From: Bacteroidales bacterium
GTDB taxonomy: Bacteria; Bacteroidota; Bacteroidia; Bacteroidales; UBA932
Assembly: GCA_017399905.1 (NCBI GenBank)
Contig: JAFQAR010000043.1
Location: 124,001-188,000 of the forward strand
Length of the DNA: 64,000 nucleotides
Direction: 5' to 3'
A model generated the notes under the pieces. It was not told the DNA's origin. It ran no database searches and saw only the letters and a program-made list of their open reading frames with translations. The translations under genes were made by a program, and so were the position numbers. Shown here in pieces: positions 27,073 through 35,585 of the stretch (position 1 is the first letter of the stretch; each line of letters begins with the position of its first letter).

Positions 27073-28371
27073 ATGAACAAGAACAAAACTAACTGGGTTG
27101 CGGTCCTCACCATGATGTTCCTCTTCGGAATGATTTCATTCGTGACCAACCTCGCAGCTCCTATCGGCGTGATCTGGAAGCAGGCTCCTGGTATCGAGGG
27201 CTCTAACTTCTGGGGTATGATGGGTAACATGATGAACTTCCTTGCATATCTTTTCATGGGTATCCCTGCCGGTAAGCTCATCACAAACTACGGTTACAAG
27301 AAGACCACCCTCATCGGTGTCGCTGTAGGATTCTGCGGTGTGCTCATCCAGTTCCTTTCAGGTAAGATCGGCGTAGGCGCAAGCCTCGCAGGCCTCCCTG
27401 CCAACTTCTTCGTATATCTCCTCGGAGCATTCATCTGCGGTTTCTCAGTATGTATCCTCAACACTGTGGTAAACCCTATGCTCAACCTCCTCGGTGGCGG
27501 TGGAAACAGAGGAAACCAGCTCGTTCAGATCGGCGGTACATTCAACTCTCTCACAGGTACCCTCACTCCTATGCTTATCGGTGCCCTCATCGGAGCCGTT
27601 ACAGCTGAGACTCAGATTGCTGACGTGAACACTGTCCTCTTCATCGCAATGGGCGTATTCGCTGCGACATTCGCAATCCTCATCTTCGTTCCTTTCGTGG
27701 AGCCTGAGCAGGACAAGACCAACGCTTCAGTAAAGACTCTTTTCCAGTACCGTCACCTCGTATACGGTGTCATCGCCATCTTCCTTTATGTAGGTGTCGA
27801 GATCGGTATCCCTGGTACACTCAACTTCTTCCTTGCAGACTCAGAGAAAGGTGCAGGCCTCGATCCTTCTACTGCGGCTTCTATCGCCGGATCAGTAGCA
27901 GCGATGTACTGGCTCCTCATGCTCTGCGGCCGTTTCGTATCAAGCTTCATCAGCGGTAAGGTTTCAAGCCGTATGCAGCTCGGCGTTACTTCAGCAACAG
28001 CTATTGTTCTCGTACTCTGCGCTATGTTCACAACTCAGGTACAGATCACAATGCCGGTTCTCAAGGGCTTCTCTGAGGGATTCGCAATGATGAGCCTTCC
28101 GCTCTCAGCACTCCTTCTCATCCTCTGCGGTCTCTGTACTTCAGTGATGTGGGGAACAATCTTCAACCTTTCAGTAGAAGGCCTCGGCAAGTACTCTGCA
28201 CTCGCTTCAGGTCTCTTCATGACAATGGTAGTAGGTGGTGGCGTTCTTCCGCTTATCCAGAATGCAATCGCTGACTCTGTTTCATACATGGCAAGCTACT
28301 GGGTGATCGTTGCGGCTCTCGCTTACATCTGCTGGTTCGCATTCCTCGGATCAAAGGTAAAGAAGGCGTAA
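27073..28371 (+). CDS. MFS sugar permease (FucP/GluP-like)
   Basis: 432 residues with twelve predicted membrane helices and no signal peptide. Helix-loop features such as NFLAYLFMGIPAGKLITNYGYKKTTLIG (the loop 2-3 signature) and FICGFSVCILNTVVNPMLNLLGGGGNRGNQLVQIGGTFNSL resemble the fucose/glucose/galactose-H+ symporter group, in which an N-P and Q...FNSL pattern is conserved. It would bring hexose or a disaccharide released by the mannan PUL into the cytoplasm. Followed 82 bp later by a ROK kinase, which would phosphorylate the imported sugar. The transported sugar itself is not determined. Confidence 0.88.
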   Translation: MNKNKTNWVAVLTMMFLFGMISFVTNLAAPIGVIWKQAPGIEGSNFWGMMGNMMNFLAYLFMGIPAGKLITNYGYKKTTLIGVAVGFCGVLIQFLSGKIGVGASLAGLPANFFVYLLGAFICGFSVCILNTVVNPMLNLLGGGGNRGNQLVQIGGTFNSLTGTLTPMLIGALIGAVTAETQIADVNTVLFIAMGVFAATFAILIFVPFVEPEQDKTNASVKTLFQYRHLVYGVIAIFLYVGVEIGIPGTLNFFLADSEKGAGLDPSTAASIAGSVAAMYWLLMLCGRFVSSFISGKVSSRMQLGVTSATAIVLVLCAMFTTQVQITMPVLKGFSEGFAMMSLPLSALLLILCGLCTSVMWGTIFNLSVEGLGKYSALASGLFMTMVVGGGVLPLIQNAIADSVSYMASYWVIVAALAYICWFAFLGSKVKKA

Positions 28372-28400
28372 ACTTTTACAGATATTGATATGAAATTGTC

Positions 28401-28421
28401 ATCCCCGGCATGTCCGGGGAT
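28401..28421 (+). promoter_or_regulatory. Intergenic hairpin between permease and kinase
   Basis: ATCCCCGG-CATGT-CCGGGGAT, perfect 8-bp stem without a T-run. Likely an mRNA stability or processing element rather than a full terminator. A related ATCCCCGG sequence occurs at 29499-29516. Confidence 0.55.
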
Positions 28422-28453
28422 ATATACAATAATAACACTTAAAACATTATAAC

Positions 28454-29407
28454 ATGAATTCATCATTCGTAGTAGGTATTGACGTTGGAGGACAGACCTC
28501 CAAGATCGGAGTTGTTGACGCAAGAGGTACAGTCCTCGCTCAGACAGTCATCCGTACAGACACTTATTCAGAGGTTGAGCCATACATCGCAGAGCTCGCT
28601 GATGCTGTCAACAAGCTCATCAAGGACTCTGGCACAGAGGGCAAGATCAGAGGTGTCGGCGTCGGTGCCCCTAACGGAAACTATTATACAGGTACGATCG
28701 AGGCTGCTCCAAACCTTACATGGGGACGCAACAAAGTAGAGTTCGCGCAGCTCCTTACAGACGCTCTCGAACTTCCTGTAGTTCTTACCAACGATGCTAA
28801 TGCTGCAGCTGTGGGTGAAATGACCTACGGTGCTGCAAAGGGCATGAAGAACTTCATCATGATCACTCTCGGCACAGGCGTCGGTTCAGGTATCGTCATC
28901 AACGGTCAGGTCGTTTATGGCCACGACGGTTTCGCAGGTGAGCTCGGTCATACGATCGCTGTCCGCAACAACGGCCGTACATGCGGTTGCGGCAGGACAG
29001 GATGTCTCGAGACATATTGCTCTGCGACAGGTGTAGCACGTACAGCACGCGAGTGGCTTGAGCTTTCTGATGAGCCTTCGCTCCTCAGAGGTCTCGACAA
29101 GATCGCTTCGAAGGACGTTTACGATGCAGCTAAGGAAGGCGACAAGCTCGCGCTCAAGATCTTCGAGTTCACAGGTAAGATCCTCGGCCGTTCATTCGCA
29201 GACTTCATCGCTTTCAGTGCACCTGAGGCTATCGTCCTCTTCGGCGGCCTCGCACGCTCTAAGGAGTTCCTCCTTGAGCCGATGGAGACAGCCATGAACG
29301 AGAATGTACTCGGTCTGTGGAAGAACAAGGTGAAGATCGTCTTCTCAGAGCTCAAGGAGTCAGACGCTGCCATCCTCGGCGCCTCTGCCCTCGCTTGGGA
29401 GATCTAA
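28454..29407 (+). CDS. ROK family sugar kinase (glucokinase-like)
   Basis: 317 residues. N-terminal phosphate loop VGIDVGGQTSKIGVVD, sugar-binding LTNDANAAAVGEMTYGAAKG with the catalytic Asp in NDAN, GTGVGSGIVINGQVVYG, the ROK signature with GELGHTIAV and zinc ligands in CGCGRTGCLE. Bacterial ROK kinases of this form phosphorylate glucose or mannose to the 6-phosphate in the cytoplasm. Its place after the permease gene supports a transport-and-phosphorylate unit. A strong terminator follows at 29524-29552. Confidence 0.92.
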   Translation: MNSSFVVGIDVGGQTSKIGVVDARGTVLAQTVIRTDTYSEVEPYIAELADAVNKLIKDSGTEGKIRGVGVGAPNGNYYTGTIEAAPNLTWGRNKVEFAQLLTDALELPVVLTNDANAAAVGEMTYGAAKGMKNFIMITLGTGVGSGIVINGQVVYGHDGFAGELGHTIAVRNNGRTCGCGRTGCLETYCSATGVARTAREWLELSDEPSLLRGLDKIASKDVYDAAKEGDKLALKIFEFTGKILGRSFADFIAFSAPEAIVLFGGLARSKEFLLEPMETAMNENVLGLWKNKVKIVFSELKESDAAILGASALAWEI

Positions 29408-29830
29408 GCCTCCGGTTCCGGTCCCGGTTCCTGACCCTTCGCCCTGGCGGTCTTCGGTCCGGTTCCCTCCCGGCCTCCGGCCAGAATTGACATGCGTCAT
29501 CCCCGGCCTCCGGGGTTCCATATAAAGCCCAACCTTCTCGGTTGGGCTTTTTCATGTTCCCGCCTTCAGTCCTCCTCCTTCGTCCCCTCCGGCCTTTCGT
29601 CCCCTCCGGCCTTTCGTCTCCTTCGGCCCGTCCCTCCCGTCCTCCGGTCCCGGTTCCTGACCCTCCGCCCTCCCGTCCTCCGTCCCGGTTCTCGACCTTC
29701 CCTCCCTCCGCTTCACTCCCGGTTCCGGTTCCCCAACCGCCGGCACAAAGCAGGCGGAGCGAGCCCTTCGGTCTAGCTCGCGCAGCTTGCTTTGAGCGGC
29801 TGGCCATCGTATCCGCCAGCCGCGGTGCCG
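29408..29830. repeat. C-rich low-complexity block
   Basis: From the end of the ROK gene to about 29830 the plus strand is dominated by CCGGTTCC, CTCCGGCC and TTCGTCCCCTCCGGCC type repeats. Open frames occur on both strands but encode only Pro/Ser/Arg/Gly-rich low-complexity chains, so no gene is called. The terminator at 29524-29552 is embedded in it. Confidence 0.7.
29524..29552 (+). terminator. Intrinsic terminator of the permease-kinase operon
   Basis: AAGCCCAACC-TTCTC-GGTTGGGCTT followed by TTT; nine or more paired bases and a T-run. Confidence 0.9.
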
Positions 29831-29835
29831 CCTAA

Positions 29836-29935
29836 CACGCTAACCCTCAGCGCCTTACATAAATCTCCTGCTCCCCTTTGGCGGCAGGAGGTTTGCGGAT
29901 CTCGCTGATTGTCAACCACTTAAGCGCCACCGATC
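29836..29935. repeat. Dispersed hairpin repeat, CCTGCTCCCC type
   Basis: Contains CTAACCCTCAG, then the hairpin AAATCTCCTG-loop-CAGGAGGTTT with loop CTCCCCTTTGGCGG. Close to the copy at 3866-3960, including the flank GCTAAC/CCTAAC and the 3' TTTGCGGATCTCGCT. Confidence 0.8.
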
Positions 29936-29938
29936 TTG

Positions 29939-29988
29939 TGTTGTCCTGAAATAGTTTACCACAAAAGGTAACTGTTTTCAGGACAACA
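29939..29988. repeat. Inverted repeat TGTTGTCCTGAAA
   Basis: TGTGTTGTCCTGAAATAGTT ... AACTGTTTTCAGGACAACACA: 13-16 bp arms around ACCACAAAAGGT. Non-coding; a long stem in the 944-bp gene-free stretch 29408-30351. It could be a terminator or the end of a small mobile element. Confidence 0.7.
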
Positions 29989-29997
29989 CAGATTTTC

Positions 29998-30289
29998 ATG
30001 GCAACTAACCTCCTGACTCTCAGAGCTTTGCTGGTTACCGCGTGCTCCCCTTTGGCGGCACGCACCTCCCCTCAACGCGTTGATTCACAGTCATTTGCTT
30101 ACCACGCATCATGTCAACTAGCTCAACCTCCCAGCATTTGCTTGCCACGCTGCCCGGAAATTTATCCGATTTTTTATAAAAATCCGATAAATTTCCCTCC
30201 CTCAATCGCCCTCCCAGCCCCTTCGGAGTCCGTTTCCCGCAATTAGCCGTATACTTTTTCGTTACACTGATAATGCTTCCGAACTTTGC
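29998..30289 (+). repeat. ~290-bp outer inverted repeat, left copy
   Basis: Matches the reverse complement of 63418-63712 at about 85% by eye, over the whole length. Internal parts: GACTCTCAGAGCTTTGCTGG, the CGTGCTCCCCTTTGGCGG hairpin, CTTACCACG..TCATGTCAACTA, the palindrome AAATTTATCCGATTTTT/..AAAATCCGATAAATTT, and an end GCTTCCGAACTTTGC. The inner end points at the toxin-antitoxin genes; in the right copy it points at the Rpn gene. Confidence 0.85.
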
Positions 30290-30316
30290 CCATACAAAAA
30301 TTAATGTATGGATAAG

Positions 30317-30347
30317 TTGTATAATTATACAATATTTATTAGTATTG
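30317..30347 (+). promoter_or_regulatory. Promoter and operator of the HigBA-type pair
   Basis: Perfect 16-bp palindrome TTGTATAATTATACAA (30317-30332). Its first TTG is at the -33 position and TAGTATTG (30340-30347), a near-consensus -7, follows after 20 nt. The toxin ATG is at 30352. This is the expected operator for the downstream HTH antitoxin. Confidence 0.7.
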
Positions 30348-30351
30348 CATC

Positions 30352-30690
30352 ATGAAACGTACGATATTGACCTATGGAGGTTATTTTGAACGTTTCATGA
30401 TGACCTTGACATTGAAGGAACAAAGAAAGGTTAATTACATTCTGTCACTATTGGAGACAGAAGACAGACTACCTGTTAAATTTATTAAATACCTTTCAGA
30501 CGGAATATACGAACTTCGAGTTGCATATAACGGTATTGCTATTCGGGTTTTCTTTATTTTTGACGGCATTAATATCGTGATTCTGTTCAACGGTTTCACT
30601 AAGAAATCACAGAAAACCCCGCGGCAAGAACTCGAGAAAGCAATGAGATTGAGAAATGATTATTATGCAGACAAACGATCACAAGATTAG
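30352..30690 (+). CDS. HigB/Gp49-like toxin of type II TA
   Basis: 112 residues. Typical of the RelE-superfamily phage Gp49/HigB branch: FERFMMTLTLKEQRKVNYILSLLE, then KYLSDGIYELRVAYNGIAIRVFFIFDGINIVILFNGFTKKSQKTPRQELEKA, ending in a basic helix. Members cut mRNA on translating ribosomes. The stop overlaps the antitoxin start by 35 bp in the other frame, as usual for toxin-first HigBA operons. Confidence 0.9.
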   Translation: MKRTILTYGGYFERFMMTLTLKEQRKVNYILSLLETEDRLPVKFIKYLSDGIYELRVAYNGIAIRVFFIFDGINIVILFNGFTKKSQKTPRQELEKAMRLRNDYYADKRSQD

Positions 30691-30967
30691 GAACTACAGC
30701 GAGGTACTGGATAGGGAATATGGACCTCGAGGCAGTAAGGAAAGAGCTGCATTTGAAGATGAAGCTTATGCATTCTATTCGGGAGCCATCATTCAGGAGG
30801 CACGAAAGAAAGCTCAGATGACTCAATCCGAACTTGCGGAACGCATCGGGGCAGACAAATCCTACATCTCCCGCATCGAGAAAGGAATAACGATTCCCAG
30901 CGTCTCAACATTCTTCAGGCTGGCAAATGCCATGGGCCTTTGCGTGTGCCTTGAGCCTCTTGTATGA
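30656..30967 (+). CDS. XRE-family HTH antitoxin (HigA-like)
   Basis: 103 residues from the ATG at 30656 (or 30665, MQTNDHK). The helix-turn-helix is ARKKAQMTQSELAERIGADKSYISRIEKGITIPSVSTFFRLANAMG. It would neutralise the HigB-like toxin and bind the palindrome at 30317-30332. Overlaps the toxin 3' end. Ends within a dispersed hairpin repeat. Confidence 0.92.
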   Translation: MIIMQTNDHKIRNYSEVLDREYGPRGSKERAAFEDEAYAFYSGAIIQEARKKAQMTQSELAERIGADKSYISRIEKGITIPSVSTFFRLANAMGLCVCLEPLV

Positions 30968-31058
30968 GCCTCAACGATTTACATAAACCGCGTGCTCCCC
31001 AAAGTCGGCACGCACCTCTCGCTAACATACTGATTCTCAGTCGGTTGCTTGCCACCGC
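30966..31058. repeat. Dispersed hairpin repeat, CGTGCTCCCC type
   Basis: CGATTTACATAAACCGCGTGC-TCCCCAAAGTCG-GCACGC, followed by GCTAACATACTGATTCTCAG and TTGCTTGCCACC. Same family as at 3.8 and 30.0 kb. Confidence 0.8.
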
Positions 31059-31261
31059 TTTTGAGGGAAGAAGGATCCTCTGAGGAGTTTGAAGATTTTG
31101 CCAGAAACGGCAACCTGGAGCGGCAACCAGAAACGGCAACAGCCGGTCGGTGAGCAGAGTAATTTGCCTCCCCTGCAAGTGGGATTACACAAAGAAAAGT
31201 GACAAGTTGCAAAGATTTGGAAAAAAGTGAGAAAGGAAAAAGAAAAATCTGCCGCGCCCTC

Positions 31262-31292
31262 TTTGAATTCCTATTGACAAGTTCTATATTTG
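31262..31292 (+). promoter_or_regulatory. Promoter of the left Rpn-family gene
   Basis: TTTG (31262-31265), 19 nt, TATATTTG (31285-31292). ATG is 70 bp downstream. Confidence 0.7.
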
Positions 31293-31362
31293 TCGGGAGT
31301 GCAGAGGGGAGGAATGGCAAAATTTAACCGGGCGTATCATGCCCATTTGAATTTTGTCATTA

Positions 31363-32376
31363 ATGGAAAAGATGAAGAAGAATGGCGGAGGTGCCAAGGG
31401 CATCGATGTCGTGCGAGAGGAACCTGCTACATTTGTCAATCTCACCTATGATCCGGGCTTCAAGATAGTGTTCGGTACAGAGGGGAAGAGCGAGCGTCTG
31501 CTGATGACTCTGCTGAACAGCGTTCTGGGGATGAGGATTGTGAGCGTGAAGTATCTGCCTACGGAGAGACTGGGACTGACAGAGGAGGAGAGCAGTTCGT
31601 TCTTTGATGTGTACTGCGAGGATATCAGCGGGAGGCGTATCCTGATAGAGATGCAGATGTGGAGCCAGCATTACTTCCACAAGAGGGCGGTGTACTATTC
31701 GTCTCTGTCGGTACGGGACCAGTCGTTCATAGAGAAGAAGTATCAGAAGGAGAAACTGGGCAGACGTAACTGGAACTACTATTTTGCTCCGGTGTATGTC
31801 GTGAGCTTCCTGAACTTCCCGAATACCATCGTCGACACGAAGGATGAGGGCGGGAATCCGTACATCTCCCACTATGTGTATCGCAGCAGGGATACCGGAC
31901 GAGAACTTGGCGATGAAACGAACATCATCTTCATCGACCTTGAGAAGTTCCGCAAGGACTTCGAGGATTGCAAGGATGAATGTGAACGCTGGCTGTACAG
32001 CATCAGGAACATGCATCGTCTGAAGAAGCGTCCGGACGGCATTGAGGGTACGGAACTTGAGGAGCTGTATAATGAGGCTTATTACGCCGCTTGGCCGGCA
32101 GAAAAGAGAACACTTTACGAGAAGAATATCATGAATAGGAACGATTACGGAAATATCCTCGAGGAGAGGTATGAAGACGGCTTGGCAGCTGGCTTGGCGG
32201 AAGGTGTTGCGAGAGGACGAGAAGAAGGAAGAGCGGAAGGAAGAGCAGAAGGAAGAGAAGAAGGAGGACAGACCAAGGCTTTGGAGATTGCCATCAATTT
32301 GAAAAGGACGGGCATCGCAAACGATGTCATCGCCAAGGCGACAGGGCTCACGGAAGAGCAGGTCGAAGCATTGTAA
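31363..32376 (+). CDS. Rpn family PD-(D/E)XK nuclease / putative transposase
   Basis: 337 residues from the ATG at 31363 (an upstream in-frame TTG at 31354 is less likely). N-terminal nuclease domain with FVNLTYDPGFKIVFGTEGKSERLLMTLLNSVLG and the catalytic pattern FFDVYCEDISGRRILIEMQM. Later ALIGN-like YAAWPAEKRTLYEKNIMNRNDYGNILEERYEDG, then charged GRAEGRAEGREEGG repeats and a C-terminal helix pair (TGIANDVIAKATGLTEEQVEAL). Rpn proteins of E. coli are DNA endonucleases that promote RecA-independent recombination. A second family member lies inverted at 62321-63388. Followed by a strong terminator. Confidence 0.88.
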   Translation: MEKMKKNGGGAKGIDVVREEPATFVNLTYDPGFKIVFGTEGKSERLLMTLLNSVLGMRIVSVKYLPTERLGLTEEESSSFFDVYCEDISGRRILIEMQMWSQHYFHKRAVYYSSLSVRDQSFIEKKYQKEKLGRRNWNYYFAPVYVVSFLNFPNTIVDTKDEGGNPYISHYVYRSRDTGRELGDETNIIFIDLEKFRKDFEDCKDECERWLYSIRNMHRLKKRPDGIEGTELEELYNEAYYAAWPAEKRTLYEKNIMNRNDYGNILEERYEDGLAAGLAEGVARGREEGRAEGRAEGREEGGQTKALEIAINLKRTGIANDVIAKATGLTEEQVEAL

Positions 32377-32418
32377 CATCAGTCCCGCAGGATCGCCTGA
32401 TTCTGCGGGACTGATGTT
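32376..32418 (+). terminator. Terminator of the left Rpn-family gene
   Basis: ACATCAGTCCCGCAG and CTGCGGGACTGATGT, 15-bp perfect arms starting at the stop codon, followed by TAACGG. T-run is poor but the stem is very strong. Confidence 0.75.
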
Positions 32419-32463
32419 AACGGAGCCTAAGTGGTTAAGCGATTGCGGATGCTGATAATATGA

Positions 32464-32634
32464 GCACTATTGCGGGCCACGTCTTTTGAGGATGAAGTCT
32501 GTCTGGATCTGGATAAGTACGAAAAGCTGCTTCATCCAAATCAGCAGAACAGACGAAAGCTAATGACGTATCTGAAAGGGAATCCCATCTATGCTCCGAT
32601 GAAAGTCAGCGAATTCAGGGAAATTTATTTTTAG
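32464..32634 (+). pseudogene. Decayed gene fragment
   Basis: An open frame without ATG reads FEDEVCLDLDKYEKLLHPNQ... and ...KVSEFREIYF to TAG at 32634. The even amino-acid composition and neighbourhood suggest the tail of a lost coding gene. The family was not recognised. The rest of 32419-32885 shows only AT-rich spacer and the promoter below. Confidence 0.4.
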
Positions 32635-32845
32635 TTTCTTGACTTTTTGTTCATCAACTGATATTTATATATAAATATTCTATTATGATAGAATTATATA
32701 AACAGAGGTTCAACCTTGAATACTCTCTACAGTTGTTGAATCGTATGAGATCGTTTAATTTATATCTTAGTTTATGGATTATCTGTCATTATATAGTGTA
32801 GTTAATGTCAAATATAAAAGATATTTTATTAATATAAAATTAACC

Positions 32846-32879
32846 TTTGCTGAAATTATTATAGAATCTACTATCTTTG
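32846..32879 (+). promoter_or_regulatory. Promoter of the SIR2-ATPase gene
   Basis: TTTG (32846-32849), 22 nt, TATCTTTG (32872-32879). The first ATG of the gene is only 7 bp after the -7 element, so the mRNA may be leaderless or use the ATG at 32895. Confidence 0.6.
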
Positions 32880-32885
32880 TGAAAA

Positions 32886-35219
32886 ATGAGATTTATGAAA
32901 ATAGATTGTAAGCACTCATTAGAACAAGCTTTTAAACATGGTGTTAATGTGTTTGTTGGAGCTGGTTTTTCAGTATTAGCTAAAGATAAATTAGGTCGTG
33001 ATTTGCCAGTAGGCAGTAAGTTGTGCGATGAACTTAAAAGTAAATTTAATTTTAATAAATCGTGTGCTATTTCTTTACCTCAGTTAGCTACAATGCTTGA
33101 GGCATCTGCAAAAGCAGAGTTTCATCAATACTTAAAGGAAAGATTTACAGTAAGTTCGTATGATCCTTTGTATAAGAATCTATCACGTATTAATGTAAAG
33201 AGTTACTATACAACTAATATAGATAATCTAATTCCGCGTATCGTTAATGATGATAAGTCAAAGTATCTGAATGATCAATCAGAAAATGGACCGTCAACAG
33301 AACCTACAGCTATTAATTATCTTCCGTTACATGGTTCTGTGTGTTCAACTGTACCAAAATATGTCTTTGATATATCGTCATTAGCCAATATTTATAATAA
33401 TGCCCCTAGAGTATGGAGTATTCTGTCTAAGGAATTAGAGACGCATCCTACTGTTTTCTTAGGTTATAGTTTTAATGACTCCTCTGTAATTCAGGCTCTA
33501 ACCTCTCAGCAAACATTTAAGAATGCGCAAAAAGAAATTTGGGTTCTACTCAGAGATGAGGATAAAGATTTTGCTGAATATTATAAAGCCTTAGGATTTC
33601 ATTTGATTTATGGTGATATAAAAGATTTTTTATCATATTTGGGAGATTTTTCTAAAAACGATTCGTCATTAACCTGGGATATAGAACGCGAGGAGTTGCT
33701 GAAGGCTTATGTTGTACCACGTTCATTAACTGAACTAAATGTACAACGGCCAATAGTTGATTTTCTTTCTGGGTCTTCTCCTCAGTGGTGTGATATTTTA
33801 AGTAATCAACTATATAAAACTCATTATTTTTCTATTATTCAAGATTCGGTATATAATCCGAAACGCAATACTGTAATTATTGGCGCTCCTGTTTCTGGTA
33901 AAACAACCTTAATGATGCAGGTCGCAAATTCAGTGAAAGATGTAGGAATAAAACTTTTCTTTAAATCAATAACTGAATCAAAAGCAGAATATTTAGCCAA
34001 ATTAATAGGGAATGACAAGGCTGTTATTTTTATTGATAATTTATATGATAGTATAGATGCTTTGCCGTTCTTTATGAAGCCAAATATTAAATTAATATGT
34101 GCTGAAAGAAGCCATAATTATGGTATTATATCCCACTTGTTGGATCCTGAGTTGTATCAGGTTATAAATGTGACATTGTTGAATGATTATGATTTGCAAG
34201 GTATATTTAATATGCTGCCGTCTAGTATAAGAGGGATAACATTAAGGCGAGAAACAGAACTGGGGGTATATGGAAAGGATTCAATATTTGAGTTCATTAT
34301 TAGGAATGTTCAAATAAATAATATTAAAGATCGATATACAAGTGCACTGAAGCTTTTAGAGGAAGAAGATCAAGATTTGGCTGAATTTTTAATCTTATGC
34401 GCATATATGCACTCTTGTCGTGTGCCATTGTCATTTGAGATGGCATATAATTATTTTGATAACTTTAATTATCAAGATGTGTTTTCTATAAGGGATGATG
34501 CATCTGATATTATCAAAGATTATATTCCTCAAGATGGACAGGATTATGGTGACATGGATTATTATTATCCGAGATCGCTACATATAGCAGAGACTATTAT
34601 AGCTGCAGCCTCTAAGTCTATACTTAGGTTGGTATTATGTAGGTTTATTGATAGAGTGCCGAGGATAATGATTCCTAGTTATAAGATTTTTAGGAAGTAT
34701 GCATTTGATAAGGTCTTAATTTCTAGGGCATTTGATACTTGGGAAGAAGGTAAGGAATTTTACGAGAAGGCGTTCTTATATGATGACCGAAATCCGTATG
34801 TTTTGCAACAGGGGGCTTTGTATTTAGCTCAGAAAAAGCAATTTGAGATTGCTTTTGAGTGGATAGATATGGCAATAAGTATGACGGATAATAAATATTT
34901 CTCAATTAGAAATTCGCATGCAATAATATTATTTAATGCTAATATTGATAAAATAGGAGAAGATGCTCGATTTGAGTTGGATAAAAGTATGAAAATACTA
35001 GAACGTTGTATGAATGCTGATGCACGTAAAAGATTTCATGCAAACACATATGGAACGCAAGCTATTCGTTACTATGAAAGATTTCGCGATGATCAGGCGA
35101 AACAATATCTAAATCAAGCTATACTATGGCTAAATCAGGAATCGGATGTTAGTTATTGGGATGGGGATACAAGAAAATTGAGAGATAAGATTAAATCGAT
35201 ATTAGAATTAATTGATTAG
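32886..35219 (+). CDS. SIR2-like domain / P-loop ATPase protein (defence-like)
   Basis: 777 residues, no signal peptide. N-terminal SIR2-type NAD-binding fold (about 10-250): VNVFVGAGFSVLAK, YYTTNIDNLI (N111, D113), LPLHGSV (H149), VFLGYSFNDSSV. A P-loop ATPase follows, Walker A GAPVSGKTT (K339), Walker B-like KAVIFIDNLYD. The C-terminal third is helical with TPR-like repeats (DRNPYVLQQGALYLAQKKQFEIAFEWIDMAI). SIR2 plus STAND-type or other NTPase proteins are known anti-phage systems that deplete NAD+ on infection (for example the Avs5 and DSR groups). The gene is markedly AT-rich against its surroundings, a sign of transfer. The exact system type is not resolved. Confidence 0.8.
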   Translation: MRFMKIDCKHSLEQAFKHGVNVFVGAGFSVLAKDKLGRDLPVGSKLCDELKSKFNFNKSCAISLPQLATMLEASAKAEFHQYLKERFTVSSYDPLYKNLSRINVKSYYTTNIDNLIPRIVNDDKSKYLNDQSENGPSTEPTAINYLPLHGSVCSTVPKYVFDISSLANIYNNAPRVWSILSKELETHPTVFLGYSFNDSSVIQALTSQQTFKNAQKEIWVLLRDEDKDFAEYYKALGFHLIYGDIKDFLSYLGDFSKNDSSLTWDIEREELLKAYVVPRSLTELNVQRPIVDFLSGSSPQWCDILSNQLYKTHYFSIIQDSVYNPKRNTVIIGAPVSGKTTLMMQVANSVKDVGIKLFFKSITESKAEYLAKLIGNDKAVIFIDNLYDSIDALPFFMKPNIKLICAERSHNYGIISHLLDPELYQVINVTLLNDYDLQGIFNMLPSSIRGITLRRETELGVYGKDSIFEFIIRNVQINNIKDRYTSALKLLEEEDQDLAEFLILCAYMHSCRVPLSFEMAYNYFDNFNYQDVFSIRDDASDIIKDYIPQDGQDYGDMDYYYPRSLHIAETIIAAASKSILRLVLCRFIDRVPRIMIPSYKIFRKYAFDKVLISRAFDTWEEGKEFYEKAFLYDDRNPYVLQQGALYLAQKKQFEIAFEWIDMAISMTDNKYFSIRNSHAIILFNANIDKIGEDARFELDKSMKILERCMNADARKRFHANTYGTQAIRYYERFRDDQAKQYLNQAILWLNQESDVSYWDGDTRKLRDKIKSILELID

Positions 35220-35388
35220 TTAATGTAGTTGCTTTCTAAGCAACTTGTTCTCCTCTCTGTTATAGCACTAGACTGTCGTTATGAAATGGAAAGTAAAATA
35301 TTTAGCGTAATAAGTAGTGCTTTTAATCATAAAAAGCTTGTTTAAGGCATATTAGTTGTTGCCTAAGTTAATAAAAAAGATAAAAGAG

Positions 35389-35419
35389 TTGTTGTTAATG
35401 GATATTTATGTTATATTTG
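35389..35419 (+). promoter_or_regulatory. Promoter of the two-gene unknown operon
   Basis: TTG (35389-35391), 20 nt, TATATTTG (35412-35419), 15 bp before the ATG at 35434. Confidence 0.65.
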
Positions 35420-35433
35420 CAAAACGATAATAA

Positions 35434-35580
35434 ATGATTATGAATAAGAACTATACAAAGATTGTCATTGATAATCCTTCTGTTAAGCTTTTAGAGTTTG
35501 TGAAAAAAGCGCAAGCTTATAAGGAACAAAAGAAGCATGAACTGATGGAAAAGAAATGTACATCGTATAGTATCCAATAA
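35434..35580 (+). CDS. 48-residue protein, possible antitoxin-like partner
   Basis: Reads MIMNKNYTKIVIDNPSVKLL followed by a lysine-rich helix EFVKKAQAYKEQKKHELMEK. It could also start at the second ATG (35440). It lies between its own promoter and a 170-residue gene that begins 5 bp after its stop. The size, charged helix and tight coupling recall antitoxin or partner proteins of two-gene modules. No family recognised; the role is inference. Confidence 0.6.
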   Translation: MIMNKNYTKIVIDNPSVKLLEFVKKAQAYKEQKKHELMEKKCTSYSIQ

Positions 35581-35585
35581 TTAAG

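Noticed and set aside
29352..29835. Several frames of 60-150 codons in the C-rich block
   Set aside because: Low-complexity Arg/Gly/Glu or Pro/Ser chains on both strands; typical artefacts of GC-rich repeats.
31360..32379. 339-codon minus-strand frame over the left Rpn gene
   Set aside because: Mirror of the Rpn frame; the Glu/Arg/Gly repeats give open reverse frames rich in Ser/Phe.
32464..32634. Open frame considered as an intact small gene
   Set aside because: No usable ATG start; it begins mid-protein after a stop, so it is listed only as a fragment.
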